Source of the DNA: Treponema sp.
Lineage (GTDB): Bacteria > Spirochaetota > Spirochaetia > Treponematales > Breznakiellaceae
NCBI GenBank assembly: GCA_031258265.1
Contig: JAIRNB010000170.1
Coordinates: 1 to 16,231 of the forward strand
Direction: 5' to 3'
DNA: 16,231 nt
Positions within the stretch are counted from its first letter, which is position 1; the number at the start of each line of letters is the position of its first letter. Below are positions 5,883 through 13,337 of this stretch, in pieces. A program made the position numbers and the translations under genes. The notes below the pieces were generated by a model, which was not told the DNA's origin, made no database searches, and saw only the letters and a program-made list of their open reading frames with translations.

Positions 5883-6983
5883 ATGGGAACGCGGGGGAAA
5901 AGGCGGCTGGCGATCCTGGGGGCCACCGGCTCTATCGGGGGAAGCGCCCTGGACGTGGTTCGTTCCCAGCCTGGTGATTTTGAGGTAGTCCTCCTCTCCG
6001 CCAATTCCAGAATTGCCGAACTGGAAAAACTAGGGGCCGGTTTTCCCGGCGCCCGCCTGGCCCTGGCGGGGGATCTTCCCTCCGCTATCGCCGCGGCGGG
6101 GGCGGAGATCACGGTGAACGGCATCGCGGGGGCCGCGGGCCTTGCCCCCTCCCTGGCGGCCCTCAAGGCCCGGTCCGCTCTGGCTCTGGCAAACAAGGAA
6201 ACCGTAGTCATGGCCTACCCCCTGGTTAAGGCCCTGGCGGAAGAACAGGGGCTTCCTGTCATCCCGGTAGATTCCGAACATGCGGCGATCTTCCGTCTCC
6301 TGGAATCCAGGGACCGGGAGGCTGTGGAGGAGATCATCCTTACCGCCTCCGGGGGCCCCTTCCGGCGGTACAGCGGGGAACGTTTACGGGCGGTGAAGGC
6401 CGCCGATGCCCTGGCCCACCCTACCTGGAACATGGGCCCTAAAATTACCGTGGATTCCGCCACCATGGCAAACAAAGCCCTGGAGGTGATAGAAGCGGTA
6501 AGGCTTTTTGATATGAAGCCTGAACAGGTAAAGGTCGTCATCCATCCCCAAAGTGTGGTACATTCCCTTATACGGATGAGGGACGGGGCCCTGTATGCCC
6601 AGCTTTCCCGGCCGGACATGCGGCTCCCCATCCAGGAGGCCCTCTACTGGCCGGAGACGGCTCCCTCTCCCTTCGGGACCTTGGACCTTCCGGGTCTGCG
6701 TTTGGACTTTGAGGAACCCGACGGACAGCGGTTCCCCATGCTGCCCCTGGGTTATGAAGCGGCCCGGCGGGGGGGGCTTTACCCCTGCGCCTATAACGGG
6801 GCCAACGAAGAGGCGGTGAAGGCTTTTTTTCAGGGCCGGGCGGGTTTTCTTGATATACCGGATATTGTTCGCTATGTTTTAGATCATGACTGGGGGGGGG
6901 TTATGAATTTAGAATCGGTGGCGGAAGCGGACCGGAGATCCCGGGAGATCGCCGCCGCGCAAATAGGAAACAGGTTAATATGA
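5883..6983 (+). CDS. dxr: 1-deoxy-D-xylulose 5-phosphate reductoisomerase
   Basis: Second enzyme of the MEP isoprenoid pathway; converts DXP to 2-C-methyl-D-erythritol 4-phosphate using NADPH and a divalent metal. Motifs in order: GATGSIG at 13-19 (NADPH fold), NKETVV at 104-109, VDSEH with metal ligands D130 and E132, ASGGPFR at 155-161, HPTWNMGPKITVDSATMANK at 179-198 with E201 as third ligand, and HPQSVVHSLI at 221-230. NGANEEAV (305-312) lies near the C terminus. At 366 residues it is at the short end of the family but complete. ATG at 5883 follows the cdsA stop by two bases without a clear ribosome binding site, so coupling is likely. G-runs of 8 (6769-6776) and 9 (6892-6900) lie in the coding sequence. 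The stop overlaps the rseP ATG. Confidence 0.97.
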   Translation: MGTRGKRRLAILGATGSIGGSALDVVRSQPGDFEVVLLSANSRIAELEKLGAGFPGARLALAGDLPSAIAAAGAEITVNGIAGAAGLAPSLAALKARSALALANKETVVMAYPLVKALAEEQGLPVIPVDSEHAAIFRLLESRDREAVEEIILTASGGPFRRYSGERLRAVKAADALAHPTWNMGPKITVDSATMANKALEVIEAVRLFDMKPEQVKVVIHPQSVVHSLIRMRDGALYAQLSRPDMRLPIQEALYWPETAPSPFGTLDLPGLRLDFEEPDGQRFPMLPLGYEAARRGGLYPCAYNGANEEAVKAFFQGRAGFLDIPDIVRYVLDHDWGGVMNLESVAEADRRSREIAAAQIGNRLI

Positions 6984-8332
6984 CACTTGTAAAGGTACTC
7001 CTCGGCCTTGCGGGGCTGGGACTCATAGTTTTTATCCACGAACTTGGACATTTTCTGGCGGCCCGGCTTATGGGTATTGATGTGGAAGCCTTTTCCATAG
7101 GCTGGGGAAAGCCGGTTCTAAAGAAAAAGTTCCGGGGAACCGAATACCGTCTAGGCCTTTTTCCCCTGGGGGGCTACTGCAAGATGAAGGGGGAAAACGA
7201 ATTCCAGGAAGCCTGGGAAAACAAACGGGATTCGCTGGACCCCGCGCCGGGGAGCTTCTTCGCCGCCGGCCCTTTCCGCCGGATTCTTGTCGCTTTTGCC
7301 GGTCCCTTTTTCAATATGGTCTTCGCGGCCCTGATTTTTTCGGTTGTCTGGGGGGCGGGTTTTGAGGTAAACACCCTGGAGAACCGGATCATCCTTGCCT
7401 CGGACCTTAATCCCGGAGAATCACCCTACCCCGCCGATAAGGCGGGACTCATGACCGGGGACCGGATTATCGCGGTTGACGGCAAAGAAACACCCTATTA
7501 CCACGGGGTGAAGGAAAATATAGCGGTAAACCCCGAAAAAACCCTGCGCCTTACGGTTGACCGGGAGGGACAGCTCCTGGATATTTCTATCCGGCCCGAT
7601 CTGGACAAAAAAACCGGAACCGGGATGATCGGGGTTTATTTCTGGACCGATCCGGTTCTGGATGCCGCCGCCGGTCCCGCCGCCGCCGCCGGATTGGAGA
7701 AGGGGGACCGGATTCTCCGGATCAACGGTACGGAACTTCCCCATACCATGGCCCTGACAAAGATCCTGAAGGAAGAACCAAAAACCCTAAGCGTAGAGTA
7801 CAATCGGAACGGGGTTGTAAGGGAAACAACACTGATCCCCGTATACTCCGGGGACAAAATAGAACTGGGTCTTAGCTATAATTCCGTCCGTTACCGTTCC
7901 CCGCCCCTTTCACCCCCCAGGGCTTTGGCCCGGGGTTTGGGTGAAGCCTGGAAAACCCTGACCATTTCTCTGGAGAGTCTGGCCCTCCTTTTTCGGGGGA
8001 TAGATCTTACCCAGGCGGTGTCCGGCCCCCTGCGGATCACCCTTATGACCGGAGACGTGGCGGCGGAAGGTTTCGCCGAGGGCATCGGCGCGGGCCTAAG
8101 CTCCCTGTTCAATTTCCTTGCCCTTATCTCCGTCGCCCTCTGTATGATGAACCTGCTCCCCCTGCCGGTCCTGGACGGGGGCGCGATAGTCCTCTACCTG
8201 GTGGAGGCAATCAAAAGGAAACCCCTGCACCCCCGGACCATCAACGCCTTCCAGACTGTGGGGGTGGTCCTTATATTCGGGCTTTTGATTTTCGCCGTCT
8301 TCGGCGACATCATGTTTTTAGTCCGCCGTTAG
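6980..8332 (+). CDS. rseP: RseP-type site-2 intramembrane zinc metalloprotease
   Basis: Membrane-embedded protease that cleaves substrates, typically anti-sigma factors or signal peptide remnants, within the bilayer. Zinc ligands are in HELGH (residues 20-24) of the first membrane helix. The third ligand is the Asp of PLPVLDGG (D399), with NLLP just before it. Between them lie two PDZ-like segments, one around 145-170 (ADKAGLMTGDRIIAVDG) and one around 230-255 (GLEKGDRILRINGTELP). Two PDZ domains is the E. coli RseP arrangement, whereas many Gram-positive homologues have one. The last hydrophobic segment is near 425-448. Length 450 residues matches the family. ATG at 6980 overlaps the dxr stop (ATGA). 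The position after cdsA-dxr is conserved in many bacteria. No anti-sigma factor or sigma factor is encoded nearby in the window, so the substrate is unknown. Confidence 0.95.
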   Translation: MTLVKVLLGLAGLGLIVFIHELGHFLAARLMGIDVEAFSIGWGKPVLKKKFRGTEYRLGLFPLGGYCKMKGENEFQEAWENKRDSLDPAPGSFFAAGPFRRILVAFAGPFFNMVFAALIFSVVWGAGFEVNTLENRIILASDLNPGESPYPADKAGLMTGDRIIAVDGKETPYYHGVKENIAVNPEKTLRLTVDREGQLLDISIRPDLDKKTGTGMIGVYFWTDPVLDAAAGPAAAAGLEKGDRILRINGTELPHTMALTKILKEEPKTLSVEYNRNGVVRETTLIPVYSGDKIELGLSYNSVRYRSPPLSPPRALARGLGEAWKTLTISLESLALLFRGIDLTQAVSGPLRITLMTGDVAAEGFAEGIGAGLSSLFNFLALISVALCMMNLLPLPVLDGGAIVLYLVEAIKRKPLHPRTINAFQTVGVVLIFGLLIFAVFGDIMFLVRR

Positions 8333-8392
8333 CATGAAAGGGGAGATTCTCCGGCGGTGTAAAAAACCCTGTCCCGGTCCGGGGACGGGAAC

Positions 8393-10492
8393 ATGAAAAA
8401 GGCGCTGGTCCTATCCGTCCTGCTGCTGGCGGGGAGGGGATTGGGGGCCCAGGAAAAACCCGGCGGGGATCTGCCCTGGATTTTCCGCGGCATTATCCCC
8501 GGCGGCCACCGGGGTAAGGTAAACAGCGTCTACTATGACGGGCAGTGGCTCCTCAGCGCCGGGGAGGACGGTTTTTTGGGGATCTGGGATCCCGTGGAAC
8601 GGCGGGCCCTCCTGCGCTTCCAGTTGAGCAGCCTGCCCATCCTTAGCATAGCCCGCCGTCCGGGGAGTTCCCAAATTGCCTGCGTTGAAGATGAGGGCCT
8701 GGGGAACTGCCGTATTTCCGTATGGGATTACCGTTCCCTGGAAAAACTCTTTACCCTGCGTTTTCAGGACCCGGTGCAAAACGTCGGCTATTCCGCCGGC
8801 GGCTCTTACCTAACCATTTCCCGATCCGGCCAGACCGGGATCGTCCTGGTAGACAGCGAAACCGGGGAAGAGCTTTTGAATTCCTGGAATATACCGGAGG
8901 AATTTCCCTCTTCCTCCACCTTTGCCGTCACGGGCCGTACAGAAAAGACCATGCTGGTTTACTCCCCCCAGGGGAGTCTTTCCTACTGGGAACTAAGCGG
9001 GAACCGGGCCCTGCGCCTTGCCCCGGCCCTGGATGATTACGGCTTTCCCCTTAACTTTGAAGCTCCCGAAGAACTCAGTTCCCTCCTCCTCTTTGGGAAC
9101 AACCGTTTTCTCGCGGGCTTTGACAGCGGTGGTCTTGTGGTACTGCAGGCCGATACGGGCCTAGAGCTTGACAGGGACCGTTCCCTGTCAAGCGGAAAAC
9201 TGGCGGCCTGGGGGGACGAATTCTACTGCCTGACCATAGCCGTTTCGCCGGGGGGAAGAAGAAGCGGAAACGCCGTCTTCAGCGGAAGGGAGGGGATTTA
9301 CCGCTTCGCCCTGGACGATTTTGGTAATCTTGTACGGAAAGGATTCTACCCCTTTCCGGTAAACACGGTTCCCAGCGCCCTGGCCCTTGTCCCCCAGGAG
9401 GAGAATTCCCCGCCTTTGATCGTGATAGGCGCCCAGGGGGGGGAACTGCTGCCCCTGAATCCGGCCTCCCCCTACTCTATTCCGGCACCCCTGCGGGTAA
9501 AAAAGCAGACGCCGATCAGGGAAATTGCCGCGGGGAGAGAGAAAATCGCCTTTCTTGCCGGGGAAAGGGCCCTGGGTTTCATCCCCCTGGATTTTCTTGA
9601 GCTGAAAAACGCGCTATTCCTCCCCCTGGAAAATGACGGAGGCTATACCCGCCTTAGCGCCGTGGAGCTTCCGGGGGACGAGAAAATAGAGGACCGTTTT
9701 ATCCTTTGGCAGGACAGATCCCCCCTTCCCTACCCCAGCCTCCGTTCCGCGGAAACCAGGACCATCCTTCCCCTTTCCGGGAATTCCGGTCCCAATCCCG
9801 GCGGCCCCTCCGCCAGGCTGTTCCCCCTGCGTTCCGTATCGGCCCTGGGAGAGCAGGGGCTTTTCCTTGACATGGGGGGAAATGTGTCGGTCATTTCCCT
9901 GGCGGACGCTGAGATCCGGTATACCGAAAATTCCGCCGGTTCTATGGACGCGGCCTTTATCGATCAGGACAGTATCATCCTGGGAAAAGGTTCATCCGGG
10001 GAACCCTTCCTCATGATCGACACCCGGACCAGGGAAACCGTGCCTATCCCCTATCCCGCCGCCATAGGACTCCGGGTCTACCGGGGCCCCTCGGGGACAA
10101 TCTATGGCGCCGCGGTGGAGGAGAGCGCGGCGGGACTGCGAACTTCTATCATCCGCGTCAATCCCCGGGAACCGGCCAATCCGTTTCGCCTTGCGGAGTA
10201 CCTGGGGGAGGACGCGGAGCTTAGTTTCGCCGAGGCGGAGGGTTTTATAGCCTCCACCCAGGGGGCCGTCTACAGGCCCTGGGGAATTAGCCTTGAGCGG
10301 GGGCCGGCCATTCCCCTTCAAATTACCGGCGGGGACCTCTACTTCGTCATGCTTGACGGGGAGGGGGGAATTTCCTGGCACAATCCCCGGACCGGGGAGA
10401 TGCTTGCCCTGTTCCGGCTTTACGAAGACGAATGGACCCTGAGCATTGCCGGTTCCGGCCTTCTGCGGGGCGGAATCTGGCAGCCCCGCTAA
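8393..10492 (+). CDS. Exported WD40-like beta-propeller protein of unknown function
   Basis: I do not recognise a named orthologue. Residues 1-19 form a clear Sec signal peptide (KK, a leucine-rich core, cleavage after GLGA before QEK). There is no lipobox cysteine, so a soluble periplasmic or secreted protein is expected. Residues 38-67 are a classical WD repeat (GHRG, SAGEDG, IWD). Weaker blade-like units follow, at about 79-115 ending ISVWDY and 126-158 ending IVLVDSETG, and similar beta-rich segments continue to the C terminus. At 699 residues it could hold two propellers. ATG at 8393 follows GGGACGGGA. It begins 60 bases after rseP on the same strand and is probably the last gene of the operon. 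An interaction with envelope proteolysis or assembly is only suggested by position. A 12-bp perfect inverted repeat lies inside it (9166-9193). Confidence 0.85.
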   Translation: MKKALVLSVLLLAGRGLGAQEKPGGDLPWIFRGIIPGGHRGKVNSVYYDGQWLLSAGEDGFLGIWDPVERRALLRFQLSSLPILSIARRPGSSQIACVEDEGLGNCRISVWDYRSLEKLFTLRFQDPVQNVGYSAGGSYLTISRSGQTGIVLVDSETGEELLNSWNIPEEFPSSSTFAVTGRTEKTMLVYSPQGSLSYWELSGNRALRLAPALDDYGFPLNFEAPEELSSLLLFGNNRFLAGFDSGGLVVLQADTGLELDRDRSLSSGKLAAWGDEFYCLTIAVSPGGRRSGNAVFSGREGIYRFALDDFGNLVRKGFYPFPVNTVPSALALVPQEENSPPLIVIGAQGGELLPLNPASPYSIPAPLRVKKQTPIREIAAGREKIAFLAGERALGFIPLDFLELKNALFLPLENDGGYTRLSAVELPGDEKIEDRFILWQDRSPLPYPSLRSAETRTILPLSGNSGPNPGGPSARLFPLRSVSALGEQGLFLDMGGNVSVISLADAEIRYTENSAGSMDAAFIDQDSIILGKGSSGEPFLMIDTRTRETVPIPYPAAIGLRVYRGPSGTIYGAAVEESAAGLRTSIIRVNPREPANPFRLAEYLGEDAELSFAEAEGFIASTQGAVYRPWGISLERGPAIPLQITGGDLYFVMLDGEGGISWHNPRTGEMLALFRLYEDEWTLSIAGSGLLRGGIWQPR
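9166..9193. repeat. 12-bp perfect inverted repeat inside the WD40-like gene
   Basis: GCTTGACAGGGA (9166-9177) and TCCCTGTCAAGC (9182-9193) are exact reverse complements around CCGT. The encoded residues are ELDRDRSLSSG, with nothing unusual in the protein. A stem this long with a four-base loop is unexpected in coding sequence; it would form a stable hairpin in the mRNA. Confidence 0.75.
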
Positions 10493-10561
10493 TCCGGAAG
10501 CGGAGGCGCGCGCCCGAAGGGCGGCTCAAAAGAGGGGGGGTAGTGGAGTAGACCGCAGGGG

Positions 10562-10598
10562 CAAACCTGGGTAAACCTTGGTTTACCCGCAGGGTTTG
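10562..10598. repeat. Nested palindrome in the convergent intergenic region
   Basis: GGGTAAACC (10569-10577) and GGTTTACCC (10580-10588) form a perfect 9-bp stem with a two-base loop. An outer stem CAAACC (10562-10567) with GGTTTG (10593-10598) encloses it. It lies 70 bases after the WD40-like gene stop. No T run follows on either strand, so a standard intrinsic terminator is doubtful. The rest of 10493-10690 shows no gene, only G/C-rich sequence with a C9 run at 10682-10690. Confidence 0.6.
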
Positions 10599-10692
10599 AC
10601 ACGAGGACTACGAAACGAGGGGGGGCCGGGATGAACAGCCGCGCCTTGGGGGCCGGAGTCCCGGTATTTGGAGCCTCTGTGCCCCCCCCCTT

Positions 10693-10735
10693 AATTAAAA
10701 AAGGGTATGCGCATACCCTGCCGCGTTACGGCAGG
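10693..10735 (-). terminator. Intrinsic terminator of the rpsF-comFB operon
   Basis: On the minus strand, just after the last stop codon (10739), a hairpin CCTGCCG-TAACG-CGGCAGG (10735-10717) is followed by the perfect 16-base palindrome GGGTATGCGCATACCC (10718-10703) and then TTTTTTAATT (10702-10693). A GC-containing stem followed directly by a T run is the standard rho-independent form, and it is correctly placed at the end of the operon. Confidence 0.8.
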
Positions 10736-10738
10736 CCC

Positions 10739-11035
10739 TTAGTCGTGGCTGGGATTTTGCCGGACCTTTTCTATGGCCGAGGCCACAGCCTCCCGCAGGC
10801 TTTTACCGTATTCCCCGTTGTCCATGGCCTGGGTCGTGTAGAGGTTCCCCAGGATGGAAAAATGGTACAGGGGTTTTACCGAGTTCAGCGCAATGGCGGC
10901 CATGTCTACTACGCAGTCGTTGCAGGTGCATATCTCCCCTTCGTAGGATTCGAGCTGCTTTTCAAGTTCGGCAATTACCAAATTTTCCGCCTCGTTTTTC
11001 AGAAGCTCAAAATCATAACTGTCAATAAACGCCAT
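10739..11035 (-). CDS. ComFB-family small protein (possible cyclic-dinucleotide receptor)
   Basis: The 98-residue product matches the late-competence ComFB family: an N-terminal helix ending in a charged stretch, then CTCNDC (C36, C38, C41) followed by VVDMAAIALN with D44, then VKPLYHF (53-59). This CxCxxC...D...LN...P.Y arrangement is characteristic. In Bacillus subtilis ComFB lies in a competence operon and has no clear role; homologues in cyanobacteria have been reported to bind cyclic dinucleotides. Cysteine clustering suggests a metal site. ATG at 11035 has AGGAGA seven bases upstream. It follows dnaB by 56 bases and is the last gene before the terminator. A signalling role here is inference. 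No competence genes are visible nearby. Confidence 0.8.
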   Translation of the reverse strand: MAFIDSYDFELLKNEAENLVIAELEKQLESYEGEICTCNDCVVDMAAIALNSVKPLYHFSILGNLYTTQAMDNGEYGKSLREAVASAIEKVRQNPSHD

Positions 11036-11091
11036 TTTTTGTTCTCCTTTCCCTGTTTCCCTGGCAAAGCGCCTATCCGCCGCGGAGGCTA

Positions 11092-12426
11092 TTAGGCATT
11101 CCTGGCCATTGATTCAAATCTCGCATATTGGGACACAAATACAAGCTCCACGGTACCCACCGGCCCGTTCCGCTGTTTGGAAAGAATCAGGCTGGTCTTA
11201 CTGCCCTCGTTATCCCGCTGCTGTACCTGTTCCGCCTTTTTATTGGACTCCCTCTCCCGGTGAATGAACATCACCACATCGGCGTCCTGTTCGATGGATC
11301 CGGAATCCCGGATAGACGACAGATTGGGCCGTTCCTTTTCCGCCTCCCGGTTTAGCTGGCAGAGTACCACGATTGGTATATCCAATTCCCGGGCAAGGCT
11401 CTTCAAGGAACGGGAAATTTCCGATATTTGTTCAAACCGGGGGACACTGTAATTTTCGGAACTTACAAGCCCCAGATAATCAATAAATATGATTTCTACC
11501 CTTTCCTGGGCCCGGATTCGCCGGGCCTGGGCCCGCAGGTCCATAAGCTTCATGTTCGGGGTGTCAACGATGTACAGGGGGGCCTCGTAGATGTTCGCCG
11601 CGGCGTCTACCATGTCTATAAAATCCCGGGACTTCAGGTAGCCGGAACGCAGGGAATTGGCGTTGATCCGCGCCTCCATGGAGAGGAGCCGCTGGGCCAG
11701 AGCGATGGCGGACATCTCCAGGGTAAAAAAGGCGGCGGGTATCCGGTTGCGGATGGCGATATGGGCCGCCATGGTCAAAGCCAGGGCGGTCTTTCCCATA
11801 GAGGGCCGGGCGCCGATGACAACAAATTCGGAGGGGTGAAAACCGGAGGTCAGTTTGTCGAGATCGTCAAAACCGGAGGGAATTCCCGTATATTCCTTTT
11901 CGGATTTAGTGAAATTCTCGATGATCCTGATCGCTTCGGGGAGGATCTTTCCAATGTTCTGGTAACGGATCGCCGAGCGGCTGTCGCTTAAATCGAAGAT
12001 CCGCTGCTGTATTTCTTCCAGGATGATCCGGGATTCCAGGGTTTCATCGAAAACCTTGGCGTTGATCTCCCCCGCTACCCGGAGCAGGGCCCGGCGCAGG
12101 GAGTATGACTGTACGGTTTGGGCATAGTAGCCAATATTGGCGCTGGAGGGCACCACCGAGGTAAGGGAGGATACATACGAGGCCCCCCCCGCCTGCTCCA
12201 GCCTGCCGTTTTGACGCAGTTCCCCCGTGACGGTAAGGATATCCGCGGCCACTCCCTTGTCAAAAAGCCCTAAAACCGCCTCATAAACAAGATTATTAGC
12301 CTTGGAATAAAAATCCCCCGGCGCCAGATACTCCCTGGAGGCGGCAATGGCGTCCCCATCCATGAGCATTGCGCCCAGGGCAGCCCGCTCCGCCTCATCA
12401 TCATGGGGGGGTATACCAGCGGCCAT
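11092..12426 (-). CDS. dnaB: Replicative DNA helicase DnaB
   Basis: Hexameric 5'-3' helicase that unwinds the replication fork and recruits primase. The N-terminal domain (about 8-105, EAERAALGAML near its start) is followed by a linker and a RecA-like domain. In that domain are Walker A GARPSMGKT (205-213), FFTLEMS with the catalytic Glu (E236), Walker B IIFIDYLGL (312-320), CQLNREAE (356-363), SGSIEQDADVVMFIHR (375-390) and the KQRNGPVG arginine-finger region (417-424). Length 444 residues is standard, and no intein is present although DnaB often carries one. The ATG (12424-12426) directly abuts the rplI stop with no base between and no strong ribosome binding site, so coupling to rplI translation is likely. 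The rplI-dnaB order is common in bacteria. Confidence 0.97.
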   Translation of the reverse strand: MAAGIPPHDDEAERAALGAMLMDGDAIAASREYLAPGDFYSKANNLVYEAVLGLFDKGVAADILTVTGELRQNGRLEQAGGASYVSSLTSVVPSSANIGYYAQTVQSYSLRRALLRVAGEINAKVFDETLESRIILEEIQQRIFDLSDSRSAIRYQNIGKILPEAIRIIENFTKSEKEYTGIPSGFDDLDKLTSGFHPSEFVVIGARPSMGKTALALTMAAHIAIRNRIPAAFFTLEMSAIALAQRLLSMEARINANSLRSGYLKSRDFIDMVDAAANIYEAPLYIVDTPNMKLMDLRAQARRIRAQERVEIIFIDYLGLVSSENYSVPRFEQISEISRSLKSLARELDIPIVVLCQLNREAEKERPNLSSIRDSGSIEQDADVVMFIHRERESNKKAEQVQQRDNEGSKTSLILSKQRNGPVGTVELVFVSQYARFESMARNA

Positions 12427-13107
12427 CTAATTCTGGGGAGTATCCGTAGCCACTTCGGCGGGGGCTTCAGCGGCCCCGGAAGGAGCCGCTTCCACAGTCT
12501 CCGGAATCGCCGTCTCCACGGTTTCCGCGGCTTTCGTAGTTTCCACGGAAGCCGCAGTTTCCGCGGAAGCCGCAGTTTCCGGCGCCGGGGCGCTTTCGAC
12601 CGGGGGCGCTTCATCCCGGCGGCGCCGGCCCCTGGCGGGGGGGGCTTCCTTAGCCTTTTCTATCTGGGCCTGTACGGCGACGGTAATCTCCGCCGAGGCG
12701 CTTTCGTAGAGGTGTACCGTCACCTTGTACTTGCCCGCACTCTTAAAGGTGGCCCCCGGTAGTTCGAGCCGTTTCCGTTCAATCTGGAAACCCTGGCGGC
12801 TAAGTTCATCCGCCACCGTCTGGCTGGTCACGGAACCGAAAAGCCTGCCGTTGGCGCCGGCGGGCATGGAAAAAACAAGTTCCAAGGCCTCAAGCCTTTC
12901 CTTGAGCCCCTTGGCAGCTTCACGTTTTTCCGCCTTCCGCCCTTCGATTTCCCCCCTGCGGGACTCGAAGAGCCTTATGGTACTTTCGTTGTAGGGCAGC
13001 GCTATCGACCGGGGAAACAGGTAATTCCGGGCATAACCCTTAGCCACATCCCGTACATCCCCTTCTTCACCCAGGGTGGAGAGATCCTTGTTCAAAATAA
13101 CCTTCAT
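12427..13107 (-). CDS. rplI: 50S ribosomal protein L9 (bL9) with long low-complexity C-terminal tail
   Basis: Large-subunit protein with two globular domains joined by a long helix; it helps limit frame slippage. The N domain is clear: MKVILNKDLSTLGEEGDVRDVAKGYARNYLFP spans 1-32. The linker helix runs about 41-76. The C domain spans about 77-152 with NGRLFGSVT (86-94) and GKYKVTVHLY (125-134). L9 is normally near 150 residues; this one has 226. Residues 153-226 form a tail that begins with a basic patch (ARGRRRRDE) and continues as an Ala/Glu/Thr/Pro-rich repeat containing ETAAS units. ATG at 13107 has AAGGAG six bases upstream. A hairpin-packed gap separates it from the previous gene. The tail is in frame and joined directly to dnaB, so it does not look like a frameshift artefact. 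Confidence 0.95.
   Translation of the reverse strand: MKVILNKDLSTLGEEGDVRDVAKGYARNYLFPRSIALPYNESTIRLFESRRGEIEGRKAEKREAAKGLKERLEALELVFSMPAGANGRLFGSVTSQTVADELSRQGFQIERKRLELPGATFKSAGKYKVTVHLYESASAEITVAVQAQIEKAKEAPPARGRRRRDEAPPVESAPAPETAASAETAASVETTKAAETVETAIPETVEAAPSGAAEAPAEVATDTPQN
12539..12580. repeat. 18-bp tandem repeat in the rplI tail
   Basis: GTTTCCACGGAAGCCGCA (12539-12556) is repeated as GTTTCCGCGGAAGCCGCA (12557-12574), with a third unit beginning at 12575. More degenerate copies of the GTTTCC core extend toward 12490. On the coding strand the units encode the alternating ETAASxET motif of the L9 tail, indicating growth of the tail by in-frame repeat expansion. Confidence 0.7.
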
Positions 13108-13337
13108 ACCAAGCTCCTTGAACTAAAAAACTAAATTTTTTTAGTTCCAGAAGAACCGCCCCGCGATTCTTCTTAATTTGAAGTTCGGACCGCTTTGAAC
13201 CAAAGGTTCACGGCAAACGGTCCATAAACCGTGGTTTTCACGGCCCGGCGCAAAAACCCGCAAGTACCACGGGCTGCGGATACAGCCCGCAAAGGCCGGG
13301 GAAACCGGATCTCCACACGGGAAATCCGGGATTCCCG
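13108..13337 (-). promoter_or_regulatory. Hairpin-packed intergenic element upstream of rplI (candidate structured RNA)
   Basis: No convincing gene fills this 230-base gap. At least six inverted repeats lie almost end to end: GAACTAAAAAA/TTTTTTAGTTC (13120-13147, 11 bp), AGAAGAA/TTCTTCT (13149-13173), GGACCG/CGGTCC (13187-13223) enclosing TGAACC/GGTTCA (13196-13210), CCGTG/CACGG (13229-13243), CGGGCTG/CAGCCCG (13270-13289) and CGGGAA/TTCCCG (13318-13337). The last-transcribed one (13120-13147) directly abuts the rplI ribosome binding site. No strong promoter or T-run terminator was seen within it. It could be an L9-operon leader, an mRNA processing or stability element, or a cluster of intergenic repeats. 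Confidence 0.5.

Noticed and set aside
10631..11095. Plus-strand frame of 154 codons opposite the ComFB gene
   Set aside because: It overlaps a well-supported minus-strand gene with a ribosome binding site and a family motif, and it reads across the terminator.
12403..12762. Plus-strand repeat-rich frame (GSRSFRG units) opposite the rplI tail
   Set aside because: The repeats come from the 18-bp tandem units read in the wrong direction; the L9 frame explains them.
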